A stretch of 64,000 nt of DNA from Agarilytica sp033852165 (GCA_033852165.1 JAWSUZ010000054.1:78593-142592); one strand, 5' to 3'; shown: positions 1 through 8,673, counted from the first letter of the stretch. Numbers and translations: made by a program. Notes: a model not told the origin generated them from the letters alone.

Positions 1-2
1 AT

Positions 3-1316
3 TTACAATTGCGAACGACTCGTGAAGTTCGCGGCGCTATCGATTTTGAGTCAAATGAAACGCGGATCTTATTTGATGAGAGCCGCAAAATTGACAAAAT
101 CGTGCCGATTGAGCGCAACGAAGCTCACAAGCTTATTGAAGAATGTATGTTGGCGGCGAACGTTTGCGCTGCGAAATTTTTAGAGGCTCATAAAATACCC
201 GCGTTATATCGCGTTCATGAAAGTCCCAGTGAAGAAAAAATAGAAATGTTATTGGCGTTTCTTAAAGAGATGGGCTTGGGTATGAAGAGCTCTGGCGATA
301 TTACCCCTCAGGATTATCGAGATGTATTAGCGCAAATAGGGGATAGGCCGGAGGCGCATTTAATTCAGACCGTTATGTTGCGAAGTATGAATCAGGCGCG
401 CTATCAGCCCGACAACAAAGGGCACTTTGGTTTGGCGTATAAAGCGTATGCGCATTTTACTTCGCCAATTCGTCGTTACCCTGACCTGCTAGTGCATCGC
501 GGTATTCGAGCACTTATTCGTTCGGATGTAGCAACGAATAAGGTAAAACGCGTTGATGGCGCTCTTATAGTTGCTTTTGCAAAAGCGTATCCATACAGCA
601 ATAGCGACATGGAGGGCCTGGGAGAAAGTTGCTCAACAACTGAGAGGCGTGCCGATGAGGCGACGCGGGATGTTGTGAGCTGGCTTAAATGTGAGTATTT
701 GCAGGAGCATGTTGGATCCGAGTTTGGCGGTGTGATTAGCGCCGTGACCTCGTTTGGCTTATTTGTTGAGTTAAGTGATATTTATATTGAAGGCTTGGTT
801 CATATCACATCTCTCCCGCAAGACTACTACCATCACGAAGCAGCACATCACCGCCTAGTTGGTGAAAGAACCGGGCGTGTTTTTCGTATAGGGGATGAAT
901 TGCGTGTTCAAGTTATGAGGGTTAACTTGGATGAGCGGAAAATTGACTTTGAATTGATCGGCGTTAAAAATAATCGCGACCGTAAAGATGGGCGTAAAGG
1001 CGGCGGGCATAAAAAGTCTTCTGCCCGCGCATCTAAAAAATCTGATGTGAAAGCGGCTGATGATGGAGGTCGAAAAGTTCGTAAACGACCAGTGAAGAGT
1101 GGCTCGACTGCTGAAGAAGCGATTAAGCCTAAGAAAAAAGCTAAGTCCGGCGCCAAAACGGCTCCTGATAAAAAGAAAAAGAAGAGTGCCAAACAAAAAA
1201 ATGCTGCTGGGAAAATGCCTGCGAGCAATCAGGGCGCATCGAAAAAGACGCCATCTGCAAAAAAGAAACCTAAGCGGTCTTCAAATAAAAGTACAGCTAA
1301 AAAAAGTCCAGAATAA
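3..1316 (+). CDS. rnr: Ribonuclease R, C-terminal part (cut by window start)
   Basis: 3'-5' exoribonuclease of the RNase II/R family that degrades structured RNA and works in rRNA and mRNA turnover. The reading frame is open from base 3, so the true start lies upstream; the first in-window TTG (base 9) is not a real start. Visible parts are the end of the RNB catalytic domain (including HFTSPIRRYPDLLVHR near residue 150), an S1 RNA-binding domain around residues 233-314 (GGVISAVTSFGLFVELSDIY onward), and a Lys/Ala-rich basic tail of about 115 residues, as is usual in RNase R and absent from RNase II. The stop lies 3 bases before the rlmB start, so the two are probably cotranscribed, a common rnr-rlmB arrangement. 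Identification is secure; only the N-terminal cold-shock and early RNB regions are missing. Confidence 0.96.
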   Translation, partial: LQLRTTREVRGAIDFESNETRILFDESRKIDKIVPIERNEAHKLIEECMLAANVCAAKFLEAHKIPALYRVHESPSEEKIEMLLAFLKEMGLGMKSSGDITPQDYRDVLAQIGDRPEAHLIQTVMLRSMNQARYQPDNKGHFGLAYKAYAHFTSPIRRYPDLLVHRGIRALIRSDVATNKVKRVDGALIVAFAKAYPYSNSDMEGLGESCSTTERRADEATRDVVSWLKCEYLQEHVGSEFGGVISAVTSFGLFVELSDIYIEGLVHITSLPQDYYHHEAAHHRLVGERTGRVFRIGDELRVQVMRVNLDERKIDFELIGVKNNRDRKDGRKGGGHKKSSARASKKSDVKAADDGGRKVRKRPVKSGSTAEEAIKPKKKAKSGAKTAPDKKKKKSAKQKNAAGKMPASNQGASKKTPSAKKKPKRSSNKSTAKKSPE

Positions 1317-1319
1317 ACT

Positions 1320-2072
1320 ATGACCGATCAAGATAAAATTTATGGTATTCACGCAGTTCAGGCTTCGTTGAAAACAACCGCACATAAAATAACAGCACTC
1401 TACGTTTTTAAAGGACGTCGAGACCAAAAGATTCAAAAAATTACTGATGCAGCTCACAGCCATAATCTCAAAGTCAATTTCGTTGACAAAAAAGAGCTTG
1501 ATGCCCTTTGTCAGGGGAATCATCAAGGTGTTGTAGCGCTTGTGGAGCGGGGCAAAGTCTTAGAGGAGGCGGATCTCTATCAGATGGTTAAAGATGCTAA
1601 GAAAGATCCGCTCATTCTTATTTTGGATGGCGTAACAGATCCTCATAATTTGGGTGCTTGCTTGCGGAGTGCTGATGGCGCTGGCGTAATGGCGGTAGCT
1701 ATTCCAAAAGATAATTCAGCTGGCGTAAGTGACACTGTTCGGAAAGTAGCCTCAGGAGCGGTGGAGACAATTCCGGTTATTCCTGTTACAAATTTAGCGC
1801 GTTGTATAAAAAAATTACAGGAACTTGGTTTGTGGGTTACAGGACTTGCCGGTGAGGCTGACACGTCTCTCTACGATGATGATCTGACCGGGCCGAGGGT
1901 TGTAGTGTTAGGCGCCGAAGGTTCCGGTATGCGCCGCTTAACAAAAGAGCATTGTGATTTTTTGGTGAAAATCCCTATGCAGGGAAGTGTGTCGAGCCTT
2001 AATGTTTCTGTGGCTACCGGAGTCGTATTGTTTGAGGCGTTACGCCAGCGCCAACTGAAAAATCCTGATTAA
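1320..2072 (+). CDS. rlmB: 23S rRNA (guanosine-2'-O)-methyltransferase RlmB
   Basis: SpoU-family (SPOUT fold) methyltransferase that modifies the ribose of G2251 in the 23S rRNA P-loop, using S-adenosylmethionine. The 250-residue length matches RlmB. The N-terminal substrate-binding domain covers about residues 5-75 (KIYGIHAVQASL). The three SpoU motifs are visible: DPHNLGACLRSADGAGV (107-123, with the catalytic Asn/Arg), VVVLGAEGSGMRRL (194-207), and IPMQGSVSSLNVSVATGVVL (218-237), which builds the trefoil knot. It starts at ATG three bases after rnr and shares its operon. No odd features. Confidence 0.96.
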   Translation: MTDQDKIYGIHAVQASLKTTAHKITALYVFKGRRDQKIQKITDAAHSHNLKVNFVDKKELDALCQGNHQGVVALVERGKVLEEADLYQMVKDAKKDPLILILDGVTDPHNLGACLRSADGAGVMAVAIPKDNSAGVSDTVRKVASGAVETIPVIPVTNLARCIKKLQELGLWVTGLAGEADTSLYDDDLTGPRVVVLGAEGSGMRRLTKEHCDFLVKIPMQGSVSSLNVSVATGVVLFEALRQRQLKNPD

Positions 2073-2236
2073 TTATTTATCGCCGGATTAAATGAATTAT
2101 GGAAAACTTAGGCGAAACCTAATTAAAGGATCTAAGCTGATTAAGAAGCCCTCGTAATTGTTTAATAACAATAAAACAATTGTTAGAGGTTTGTGTTCAG
2201 GTTTTTTTGAACGCGTAATTTATTTTGATACGGCTT

Positions 2237-3256
2237 ATGAAACTAAGCGATATTCGACATTTCTTTAAATCCTTTAGTAACCCTAAAAAAAACTCGGCTG
2301 GGTGTCAAAAAGAAAAACCCAAAATAAATTTGGTCGGTAAAAATATTGATCGAGTTTTGTCGGAGCATGACCATCCGGGAAGTAGCCAAAGACAATATCG
2401 TGTCTACCTTCCTAAGGGCTATACGGGCGAAGATGAATTACCGCTTGTTATGGTATTGCATGGATGCGACCAAACCCATATTGAAATTCAAACTATTACT
2501 GACTTTGATCGTTTAGCGGATGAAAATAATTTCATTCTCGTGTATCCCTATGTGACACGGTATGACGATATGAGGATGAGTAATTGTTGGGGGTGGTGGC
2601 GTCCCGAGCATATTAATGCGGGTGGAGGTGAGGTCGAAGATCTTTGGTGCATAGTGAGGGAGGTTGCCAGTGAGTTTTCTGTCGATCTTAATTGCGTGCA
2701 TTTAGCGGGCTTATCTTCGGGGGCTGGGATGGCGGTTGCTGCGCTCACTGTTCATGCCGGTCGTTTTGTTTCTGCTGCTGTTATCGCTGGAGTTTCATAC
2801 CATGAGCGTGTTGCCGTTACGATGCCAATAGCAAGCTTAAGAAGTTATCGCCCCGTTGAGACCACGGTAAAGCTGATGGAAAACGCAAGTCCAGAGGGGC
2901 GGGTGCCAACGCCTTTATTTATTGTGCATTCTGAGTCTGATCGGGTGGTGGATATTCAGGCAAGTAAAAATCTACGTGATTCTTGGCTCAGCTATTTCGG
3001 GCTTAGTGAGGCGTTTGTCAAAAAGATTGATCATTATCAGTCGAGAGGCGTGTCATGGACGCATACAGGATATGGACGACTGCATGAGCGAAACCTAGTT
3101 GAGACGGTATTTTTGAGTGGTGTTGGTCATGGATGGTATGGCGGGCGCCCTGGAGACTATAGTTTTCCGGATGGGCCTCCGATCTCTGAGTTAATGTGGC
3201 AGTTTTTTAGTGAGCAAGAGGCTTCAGCGGTTGAAGTCTTGGCTGCCGCGTCATAG
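2237..3256 (+). CDS. PHB-depolymerase-family esterase, cytosolic type
   Basis: Alpha/beta-hydrolase of the LpqC/PHB-depolymerase esterase family (COG3509 type), predicted to cleave short hydroxyalkanoate or other acyl esters. I chose ATG 2237 over the in-frame TTG at 2225; the protein is then 339 residues. Visible elements in type I order are: oxyanion motif HGC (75-77), lipase box GLSSG (158-162, nucleophile Ser160), acid Asp235 in SESDRVVD, and His298 in GVGHGW. The NCWGWW segment (about 117-122) is typical of the family. No signal peptide or membrane segment is visible, so it is probably cytosolic, unlike the secreted relative at 62701. It stands alone after rlmB, 164 bases downstream. True substrate unknown; PHB oligomers, acetyl-xylan or feruloyl esters are possible. 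Confidence 0.82.
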   Translation: MKLSDIRHFFKSFSNPKKNSAGCQKEKPKINLVGKNIDRVLSEHDHPGSSQRQYRVYLPKGYTGEDELPLVMVLHGCDQTHIEIQTITDFDRLADENNFILVYPYVTRYDDMRMSNCWGWWRPEHINAGGGEVEDLWCIVREVASEFSVDLNCVHLAGLSSGAGMAVAALTVHAGRFVSAAVIAGVSYHERVAVTMPIASLRSYRPVETTVKLMENASPEGRVPTPLFIVHSESDRVVDIQASKNLRDSWLSYFGLSEAFVKKIDHYQSRGVSWTHTGYGRLHERNLVETVFLSGVGHGWYGGRPGDYSFPDGPPISELMWQFFSEQEASAVEVLAAAS

Positions 3257-3298
3257 GCGTTGATTTCATACTTGGTCGGACATGGATCCTTCTCTTAC

Positions 3299-3329
3299 TT
3301 GACTGTTCTGGGTGCTTCAACCCTATAAT
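3299..3329 (+). promoter_or_regulatory. Probable sigma-70 promoter of the rpsF operon
   Basis: A TTGACT -35 element (3299-3304) and a perfect TATAAT -10 element (3324-3329) face rpsF. The spacer is 19 bases, slightly longer than ideal. Transcription from here would give a leader of about 160 nt that contains the hairpin described at 3443-3489. Confidence 0.6.
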
Positions 3330-3442
3330 TTCACTCTTCTGAAAGGGTTAAATTGCGTGATTTGCCGCGTTTCCTGTATTCGTGTCGTATTAGCCACTTG
3401 CTTTTCTCTCTCTCCCGCAATAAAATGTGCCGCCCTAAAAAC

Positions 3443-3489
3443 CTCCTTGCTTTACCGGTACGCCGGGAAGCTAAGAAACCCGTAAGGAG
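3443..3489 (+). promoter_or_regulatory. S6:S18-type autoregulatory leader of rpsF
   Basis: An outer helix pairs CTCCTT (3443-3448) with AAGGAG (3484-3489), which is the rpsF Shine-Dalgarno. Inside it, GCTT (3449-3452) pairs with AAGC (3468-3471), and CCGG-TACG-CCGG (3455-3466) forms the apical hairpin. The long 3'-side bulge carries a CCG (3480-3482) just before the outer helix. A hairpin with CCG in a bulge next to a helix that hides the ribosome site is the known S6:S18 mRNA motif, which mimics their 16S rRNA site. The pairing is seen directly; the regulatory role is inferred by analogy. Confidence 0.68.
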
Positions 3490-3494
3490 CCGCG

Positions 3495-4001
3495 ATGCGA
3501 CATTACGAAATTGTGTTTCTGGTCCACCCTGATCAGAGCGAACAAGTCTCAGGTATGGTTGAACGCTATACTTCATCCATTACTACTACTGGTGGAACTG
3601 TTCACCGTATGGAAGATTGGGGGCGCCGTCAGTTGGCATATCCCATCAATAAAATCCATAAAGCTCACTACGTTTTGATGAATGTAGAGTGTGGCAATGA
3701 AGCTCTTGAAGAGCTTACGACTAACTTCCGTTATAACGATGCTGTTATTCGTAACTTGGTTATTCGTACCGATGAGGCTATCACTGAAGAATCATCCATC
3801 ATGAAGGCCGAGAAAGAGAACCGTGAACGTAAAAACCGTTCAGATCATCGTTCTGATCGTCGTCCGTCTGAAGGTTCTTCTCGGTCTGAAAGTGCTCCGG
3901 CTGCTGAGGCTCCTAAGCCTGCTGAGGCTCCTAAGGCTGAAGATGCACCAAAGCCTGAAGCTAGCACTAAAGCAAACGCAGATAAAAGTGAGGAGGCATA
4001 A
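3495..4001 (+). CDS. rpsF: 30S ribosomal protein S6 with long acidic/Ala-Pro tail
   Basis: S6 binds 16S rRNA with S18 in the platform of the small subunit. MRHYEIVFLVHPDQSEQV and the RRQLAYPINKIHKAHYVLMNVE segment are diagnostic; the fold ends near residue 100. The protein is 168 residues, against about 130 in E. coli, because of a C-terminal low-complexity tail (from about 105) rich in Arg/Ser, then Ala-Pro-Lys-Glu repeats (AEAPKPAEAPKAEDAPKPEA). E. coli S6 has its own tail, extended by Glu through RimK, and the terminal EEA here is reminiscent of that. It starts at ATG 3495 with AAGGAG five bases upstream, and is first gene of rpsF-rpsR-DUF2232-rplI. Confidence 0.97.
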   Translation: MRHYEIVFLVHPDQSEQVSGMVERYTSSITTTGGTVHRMEDWGRRQLAYPINKIHKAHYVLMNVECGNEALEELTTNFRYNDAVIRNLVIRTDEAITEESSIMKAEKENRERKNRSDHRSDRRPSEGSSRSESAPAAEAPKPAEAPKAEDAPKPEASTKANADKSEEA

Positions 4002-4003
4002 TC

Positions 4004-4231
4004 ATGGCCCGTTTTTTCCGTCGTCGTAAATTTTGTCGTTTCACTGCAGAAGGCGTGAAGCAAATTGACTATAAAGACTTGGATACGTTGAAAGCATATG
4101 TTTCTGAGACTGGTAAAATCGTACCTAGCCGTATCACGGGTACAAAAGCAAAATATCAACGCCAATTGGCTACCGCGGTTAAACGCGCACGATATATCGC
4201 TTTATTGCCGTACACGGACAGTCACGACTAG
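4004..4231 (+). CDS. rpsR: 30S ribosomal protein S18
   Basis: Small basic ribosomal protein that binds 16S rRNA as a heterodimer with S6. The 75-residue sequence MARFFRRRKFCRFTAEG..., with IDYKDLDTLKAYVSETGKI and the C-terminal RARYIALLPYTD, is the standard S18. The start follows the rpsF stop by 2 bases and the AGGAGG ribosome site lies inside the end of rpsF, so translation is probably coupled. The stop precedes the next gene by 15 bases. Confidence 0.98.
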   Translation: MARFFRRRKFCRFTAEGVKQIDYKDLDTLKAYVSETGKIVPSRITGTKAKYQRQLATAVKRARYIALLPYTDSHD

Positions 4232-4246
4232 TAAGAGAGTATTTTA

Positions 4247-5110
4247 ATGCGCTTGCTGGCTGAATTTATTATGCGTGGGCGAGCGCAAGCTATATGGATG
4301 GCCCTGTTGGGCAGCTGGATTCCGTACCTGTCTCAAACTTCGTTAGGCCTAGTGTCTTTACGCAGAGGGTGGCAGGAAGGCTTACTTATTACCATCGCAG
4401 CATCGGTACCCCCCATTATAGGGCTGGTTTTCGGTGATGTCGGCAATATGATCGTTATTGTGACGATAGGTGTGTTCGCGGTTACGCTTTGCACATCAAT
4501 AGCTTTACGAGTTTTCGCATCCTGGCCAATCGCTCTTGTTGTGAATATGTTGCTTTGCGCCGGCTTTGGTTTGGCGCTTGGCTTCAATGATGTTCAGATA
4601 AAGTCAGACCTTACGGATTTTTTCTCAAGCATACAAAACCAAGACTCTGGTTTTAATAGCGAAGTTTTCCTAGCTGAAATAGCTAAGTTAACGAGAGCCC
4701 AGATAACGGGCGCCATAGCGTTTAGTTTTCAAATGGCCTCTGTGCCAGGATTGATACTGGCGCGCTGGATGCAGGCTTCGCTCTATAACCCTGGTGGCTT
4801 TAAGAGTGAGTTTCACGCGTTAAGGTTGAATAAGCAGTTCGCTGTTTTAAGCTTGGTAGCGTACTTGTGTGGCTTGAGTGCAGGACCTGAGAATCCGTTT
4901 TGGGCGATGCTGTTTGCGGTACCCATGTTGGTGGTTGGCTTCGGCTTAGTGCATCACATGTTGGACCGAGCAGGTATTGGCCGGGCAGGAGTGATCGCCT
5001 TTTACGTAGCGTTTTTATTGATGCGTCCGATTTCAATCATCCTAGTGGTGGCTATATGTGTTTCGGATGCATTTTTTAACTACAGAAATAAATTTCAAAT
5101 TAAACCGTAG
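4247..5110 (+). CDS. Integral membrane protein of the DUF2232 type between rpsR and rplI
   Basis: A polytopic membrane protein of 287 residues with about seven to eight hydrophobic segments, for example residues 40-65, 70-90, 93-112, 195-212, 217-235 and 248-278. A soluble loop with acidic and polar residues lies near 115-150. Pseudomonads carry a DUF2232 membrane protein in exactly this place, between S18 and L9, and the family assignment rests on that context plus topology. Function is unknown; no catalytic motif is visible. ATG 4247 follows the rpsR stop by 15 bases with GTAAGAGAG as a modest ribosome site. Cotranscribed with the ribosomal genes. Confidence 0.75.
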   Translation: MRLLAEFIMRGRAQAIWMALLGSWIPYLSQTSLGLVSLRRGWQEGLLITIAASVPPIIGLVFGDVGNMIVIVTIGVFAVTLCTSIALRVFASWPIALVVNMLLCAGFGLALGFNDVQIKSDLTDFFSSIQNQDSGFNSEVFLAEIAKLTRAQITGAIAFSFQMASVPGLILARWMQASLYNPGGFKSEFHALRLNKQFAVLSLVAYLCGLSAGPENPFWAMLFAVPMLVVGFGLVHHMLDRAGIGRAGVIAFYVAFLLMRPISIILVVAICVSDAFFNYRNKFQIKP

Positions 5111-5143
5111 GTATACCTGCGGATAAACAGTGAGGAATACGAG

Positions 5144-5590
5144 ATGGAAGTTATTCTACTCGAAAAAGTTGCTAACCTAGGTAACGTTGGCGACAAAGTA
5201 AATGTTAAGCCTGGTTTTGGTCGCAACTTCTTGTTGCCCCAAGGTAAAGCCTGCGCAGCAAATGAAGCCAATCTAAAAGATTTCGAAGTGCGTAGAGCTG
5301 AGCTCGAAAAAGCAGCGGCGAATAAGAAAGAGTCTGCTGAAATACGTTCACGCGAGCTAGAAGAAGTGACTATTGCTATCACTTCTAAAGCTGGTGATGA
5401 AGGTAAGCTATTTGGTTCTATTGGTGCGCGCGATATAGCAGAAGCTATTACCGCAGCTGGTGTTGCTGTTGAAAAAGCAGAAGTGAAGCTTCCTCAGGGC
5501 ACTTTGCGTGACCTTGGCGAGTATGAGATCGACCTGCAATTGCACGTTGATGTCACAACAACTATCAAGTTGTCGATTGAAGCTGAGTAA
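5144..5590 (+). CDS. rplI: 50S ribosomal protein L9
   Basis: L9 binds 23S rRNA near the L1 stalk and influences frame maintenance. At 148 residues it has normal length. The N-terminal domain MEVILLEKVANLGNVGDKVNVKPGFGRNFLLPQGKA carries the L9 signature, followed by the long central helix (about 41-75) and the C-terminal domain with EGKLFGSIGARDIAEAI. Last gene of the rpsF operon, followed by a strong terminator at 5635-5674. Confidence 0.98.
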   Translation: MEVILLEKVANLGNVGDKVNVKPGFGRNFLLPQGKACAANEANLKDFEVRRAELEKAAANKKESAEIRSRELEEVTIAITSKAGDEGKLFGSIGARDIAEAITAAGVAVEKAEVKLPQGTLRDLGEYEIDLQLHVDVTTTIKLSIEAE

Positions 5591-5634
5591 AAATTGATTT
5601 ACGTTGTGTAATACGACATAAAATCTGAATAAAG

Positions 5635-5674
5635 ATGGGCGCATAGCGAGTTTTTCTGGCTATGCGCCCATTTT
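5635..5674 (+). terminator. Rho-independent terminator after rplI
   Basis: A perfect 13-bp stem: ATGGGCGCATAGC (5635-5647) pairs with GCTATGCGCCCAT (5659-5671), with an 11-base loop and a T-run after it. It ends the ribosomal protein operon 45 bases past the rplI stop. Confidence 0.9.
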
Positions 5675-5753
5675 CGTTCCAAGACGCAATTTTATTTTAG
5701 AATATGCGGTAATCTAGTCGACCCACAAACAGCCAGGCATTTAACTCTTCATC

Positions 5754-7163
5754 ATGTCCGATACTGATATCGAATCCAACGAGTACCCTGAAATGGAGAG
5801 TCCTCCTCTTCAAGACTCGTTTAGCACAGATGTTTTGCCCCACTCCTTTGAGGCAGAGCAGTCCGTTATCGGCGGGCTACTGCGCGATGCCACGCAGTAT
5901 GATTCAGTTTCCGAAGTGCTGTCGGAGGGCGACTTTTTTAAGGCTAGCCACGGCAAGATATTTTCGATAATGGCTGATTTGATCGAGCGAGAGCAGCCGA
6001 TTGACGTTATTACCGTATCTGAAGAGCTTAGCCACCGTAATGAGCTCAGCGACGTTGGTGGTTTGGACTATATCGCCGATTTAGCTACCCAAGTTCCCAG
6101 CAGTGCTAACGTTGTCGCTTACGCAAAAATTGTGCGCGAGAGAGCGACTCTGCGACAGTTGATCTCGGCTGCTACAGAAATAACTCGTGCTAGCTACAAC
6201 CCAGGAGCTTTGGCTTCTGATGACCTGCTTCAGTTGGCAGAGCGGAGTGTGCTTCAGATCTCCGAGGAGCGCCCAAAAGAAGGCGGTTTTGAGAGTGTTA
6301 ATACACTGCTCAAACAAGCGGTTGAAAAGATTGACGTACTCTTCCGTTCCGGCAGTGATATCACTGGCTTAAGTAGCGGAATTGCGGAACTGGATGCGAA
6401 AACATCGGGATGGCAACCTGGAGAGCTTATTGTTCTGGCGGCAAGGCCGTCAATGGGGAAAACGGCTCTAGCCCTCAACTTTATTGAGGCGGCAGTGATG
6501 ACACAAGATAAGCCGTCCCTTGTGTTCAGTATGGAGATGCCGGCGGATGCACTCGTTATGAGGATGTTGTCTTCCATCGGGCGAATCGACCAAGGACGTC
6601 TTCGTAATGGCAAGCTTACCGAGGAAGATTGGCCAAAACTAGAGGTGGCGGCGCGCAAGCTAAAAGACAAGAAGCTCTTTATTGATGATACAGCGGCGCT
6701 TACACCTAATGAGATACGTGCCAGGGTTCGGAGAATCGCCCGAGAGCACGGTGATCCAGCGATTATCATGATCGACTATTTGCAGTTGATGCACGTTGGT
6801 GGTTCTGAGGGGCGTACACAAGAGATATCCGAAATTTCGCGCTCCATGAAGGCTCTTGCCAAAGAATATAACTGTCCTGTTGTGGCGTTATCGCAGCTTA
6901 ACCGGGGAGTTGAGCAGCGACCCAATAAGCGTCCGATGAACTCAGATTTGCGGGAATCGGGTGCAATTGAGCAAGATGCAGACGTGATCTTGTTTATCTA
7001 TCGAGATGAATACTACAACGAAGATAGTCCAGACAAAGGTATTGCAGAGCTGATTATCGGCAAACAGCGTAATGGTGAGATTGGTACGTGTAGAGCGGCC
7101 TTTGTTGGCAAATATACTCGCTTTGATAACCTTGCCCCTGAGTATTCCCAAAACGCGGATTAA
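5754..7163 (+). CDS. dnaB: Replicative DNA helicase DnaB
   Basis: Hexameric 5'-3' helicase that unwinds DNA at the replication fork. The 469-residue length is normal. The N-terminal collar domain starts with PHSFEAEQSVIGGLL (29-43). The RecA-like domain has Walker A ARPSMGKTA (230-238), Walker B-like IIMIDYLQL, and the C-terminal RESGAIEQDADVI arginine-finger/loop region followed by QRNGEIG. The ATG at 5754 has no strong Shine-Dalgarno. It has its own transcription unit after the rplI terminator, in the gene order common in gammaproteobacteria. The first about 28 residues are acidic and variable. Confidence 0.97.
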   Translation: MSDTDIESNEYPEMESPPLQDSFSTDVLPHSFEAEQSVIGGLLRDATQYDSVSEVLSEGDFFKASHGKIFSIMADLIEREQPIDVITVSEELSHRNELSDVGGLDYIADLATQVPSSANVVAYAKIVRERATLRQLISAATEITRASYNPGALASDDLLQLAERSVLQISEERPKEGGFESVNTLLKQAVEKIDVLFRSGSDITGLSSGIAELDAKTSGWQPGELIVLAARPSMGKTALALNFIEAAVMTQDKPSLVFSMEMPADALVMRMLSSIGRIDQGRLRNGKLTEEDWPKLEVAARKLKDKKLFIDDTAALTPNEIRARVRRIAREHGDPAIIMIDYLQLMHVGGSEGRTQEISEISRSMKALAKEYNCPVVALSQLNRGVEQRPNKRPMNSDLRESGAIEQDADVILFIYRDEYYNEDSPDKGIAELIIGKQRNGEIGTCRAAFVGKYTRFDNLAPEYSQNAD

Positions 7164-7310
7164 ACGGCTATATCAGTTACTATCTTGGCTGTTTGGCGCC
7201 TATTGAATAAAAAAAACACCTCAATCTGATTAAAAATCATCCTTTTAAACTTGAGAGTTGCGATGCAGCACATTATTATCGCGACCTCAGAATGTAAATA
7301 CGGGTAAGTA

Positions 7311-8159
7311 ATGCAGGTTTTTCATCAGGTCGATAGCCTCAGGCAAGTGCTCAAAGATGCTCGGGCTTCTGGCAAGCGTGTTGGTTTTGTGCCGACAATG
7401 GGTAACCTCCACGATGCCCACTTAGCGTTGGTAAAAACCGCGCAGACCCATGCCGATGTTGTGGTTTGTAGTATTTTTGTGAACCGCTTGCAGTTTGGTT
7501 TGAATGAGGACTGGGATAAATATCCCCGGACCTTAGAGAGAGATAGCGAAAAGCTTCGCAGTGTGGGTTGTGACTACCTGCTCTGTCCCGATGAACATGA
7601 AATTTACCCGAATGGAATGGATGCTCAGACCCGTGTGATTGTGCCGACGATGGCTGATGTGCTGTGTGGCGCTAGTCGTCCTGGCCATTTCGAAGGCGTT
7701 ACAACGGTTGTCAGCAAGTTGTTTCATATTGTGCAGCCTGATATTGCGGTTTTTGGGGTTAAGGATTTTCAGCAGCTCGCCATTATTAGACGTATGGTTG
7801 AAGATTTGTGTATCCCTGTTGAGATAGTAGCTGGGGATATTGTCAGAGAGTCAGACGGCTTAGCGATGAGCTCACGCAACGGTTTTATTACCGAAGAAGA
7901 GCGTAGAAAGGCGAATCAACTTTATACCTCGTTATCCTGGATTTGCACAGAGTTGCGATCGGGTTCTCGGAACTTCTCTGGATTGGAATCCGAAGCAAAG
8001 CTGCAGATTAAAGCTGCCGGTTTCAAACCGGATTATGTGAGTATATGTAATAGCAAGACCTTGGAGCCTGTGGCAGACGATGATCAACAGATCACCGTAC
8101 TGGGTGCCATGTACACTAAGGGCGCACGTTTAATTGATAATGTTTCTGTGCAGCTTTAA
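7311..8159 (+). CDS. panC: Pantothenate synthetase (pantoate-beta-alanine ligase)
   Basis: ATP-dependent ligase joining pantoate and beta-alanine, the last step to vitamin B5. Length is 282 residues, as usual. Recognisable elements are VGFVPTMGNLHDAH (24-37), GASRPGHFEGVTTVV, KDFQQLAIIRRMV and the MSSRNGFI loop (KMSKS equivalent). Two unusual residues are seen: the HxGH nucleotide-binding motif reads HDAH, and the FVNPxQF segment reads FVNRLQF. Both may be lineage-specific changes. panD follows 51 bases later and supplies beta-alanine; panB, which usually neighbours panC, is not in the window. Identity is sure; full activity is an inference. Confidence 0.93.
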   Translation: MQVFHQVDSLRQVLKDARASGKRVGFVPTMGNLHDAHLALVKTAQTHADVVVCSIFVNRLQFGLNEDWDKYPRTLERDSEKLRSVGCDYLLCPDEHEIYPNGMDAQTRVIVPTMADVLCGASRPGHFEGVTTVVSKLFHIVQPDIAVFGVKDFQQLAIIRRMVEDLCIPVEIVAGDIVRESDGLAMSSRNGFITEEERRKANQLYTSLSWICTELRSGSRNFSGLESEAKLQIKAAGFKPDYVSICNSKTLEPVADDDQQITVLGAMYTKGARLIDNVSVQL

Positions 8160-8210
8160 TGCATAAGAATGATGTAAATCACCCGTTTTATCTGGGTTGA
8201 GGACTGAATG

Positions 8211-8591
8211 ATGGAAATAACGCTTCTTAAAGGCAAGCTACACATGGCTACCGTTACACAAGCAGAATTGTGGTACGACGGTTCATGCGCCATAGATGCA
8301 GATCTGGTAAAGCTAGCAGGCTTGCGCGAGTTTGAAAAAATAGAGATATACGATGTTGATAATGGCGAGCGTTTCTCTACGTATGTCATATTGGCTGAGC
8401 CAGGCTCTAAAACAATTTCGATGAATGGTGCAGCAGCGCGTAAGGTGCAGGTGGGCGATCGTTTAATTATCGCAGCATATGGCCAGATGAAAGAAGCTGA
8501 GGCTGAAAATTTTAAACCGCGCTTGGTCTATTTGGAAAAAGATAACTCTGTTGAACGTACTACCAATACTATTCCCGTCCAGGTCGCTTAA
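8211..8591 (+). CDS. panD: Aspartate 1-decarboxylase proenzyme
   Basis: Pyruvoyl-dependent enzyme making beta-alanine from aspartate for pantothenate synthesis. I chose the second ATG (8211): it gives 126 residues and puts the self-cleavage site at Gly24-Ser25 (YDGSCAID), exactly the E. coli numbering, and GAGG lies upstream at a good distance. Ser25 becomes the pyruvoyl group after cleavage. LLKGKLHMATVTQAEL and IDNGERFxTY-like VDNGERFSTYVI fit the family. Cotranscribed with panC. Confidence 0.96.
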   Translation: MEITLLKGKLHMATVTQAELWYDGSCAIDADLVKLAGLREFEKIEIYDVDNGERFSTYVILAEPGSKTISMNGAAARKVQVGDRLIIAAYGQMKEAEAENFKPRLVYLEKDNSVERTTNTIPVQVA

Positions 8592-8642
8592 ATTAGCGGT
8601 CTTTTTTGTCGGGAGAAATCTCTTCTTTATCCTCTAAAAAGT

Positions 8643-8673
8643 GCGTTCTTTCATCTTATACTAGGAAGAACGC
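8643..8673 (+). terminator. Hairpin after panD, weak terminator candidate
   Basis: GCGTTCTTTC (8643-8652) pairs with GGAAGAACGC (8664-8673), ten pairs with one T-G wobble and an 11-base loop. There is no T-run after it, so termination is uncertain. It sits 51 bases past panD and 56 before the next gene. Confidence 0.4.

Noticed and set aside
3823..4029. Leu-rich frame in the rpsF tail
   Set aside because: Shadow of the Ala-Pro-Lys repeats of S6 in another frame.
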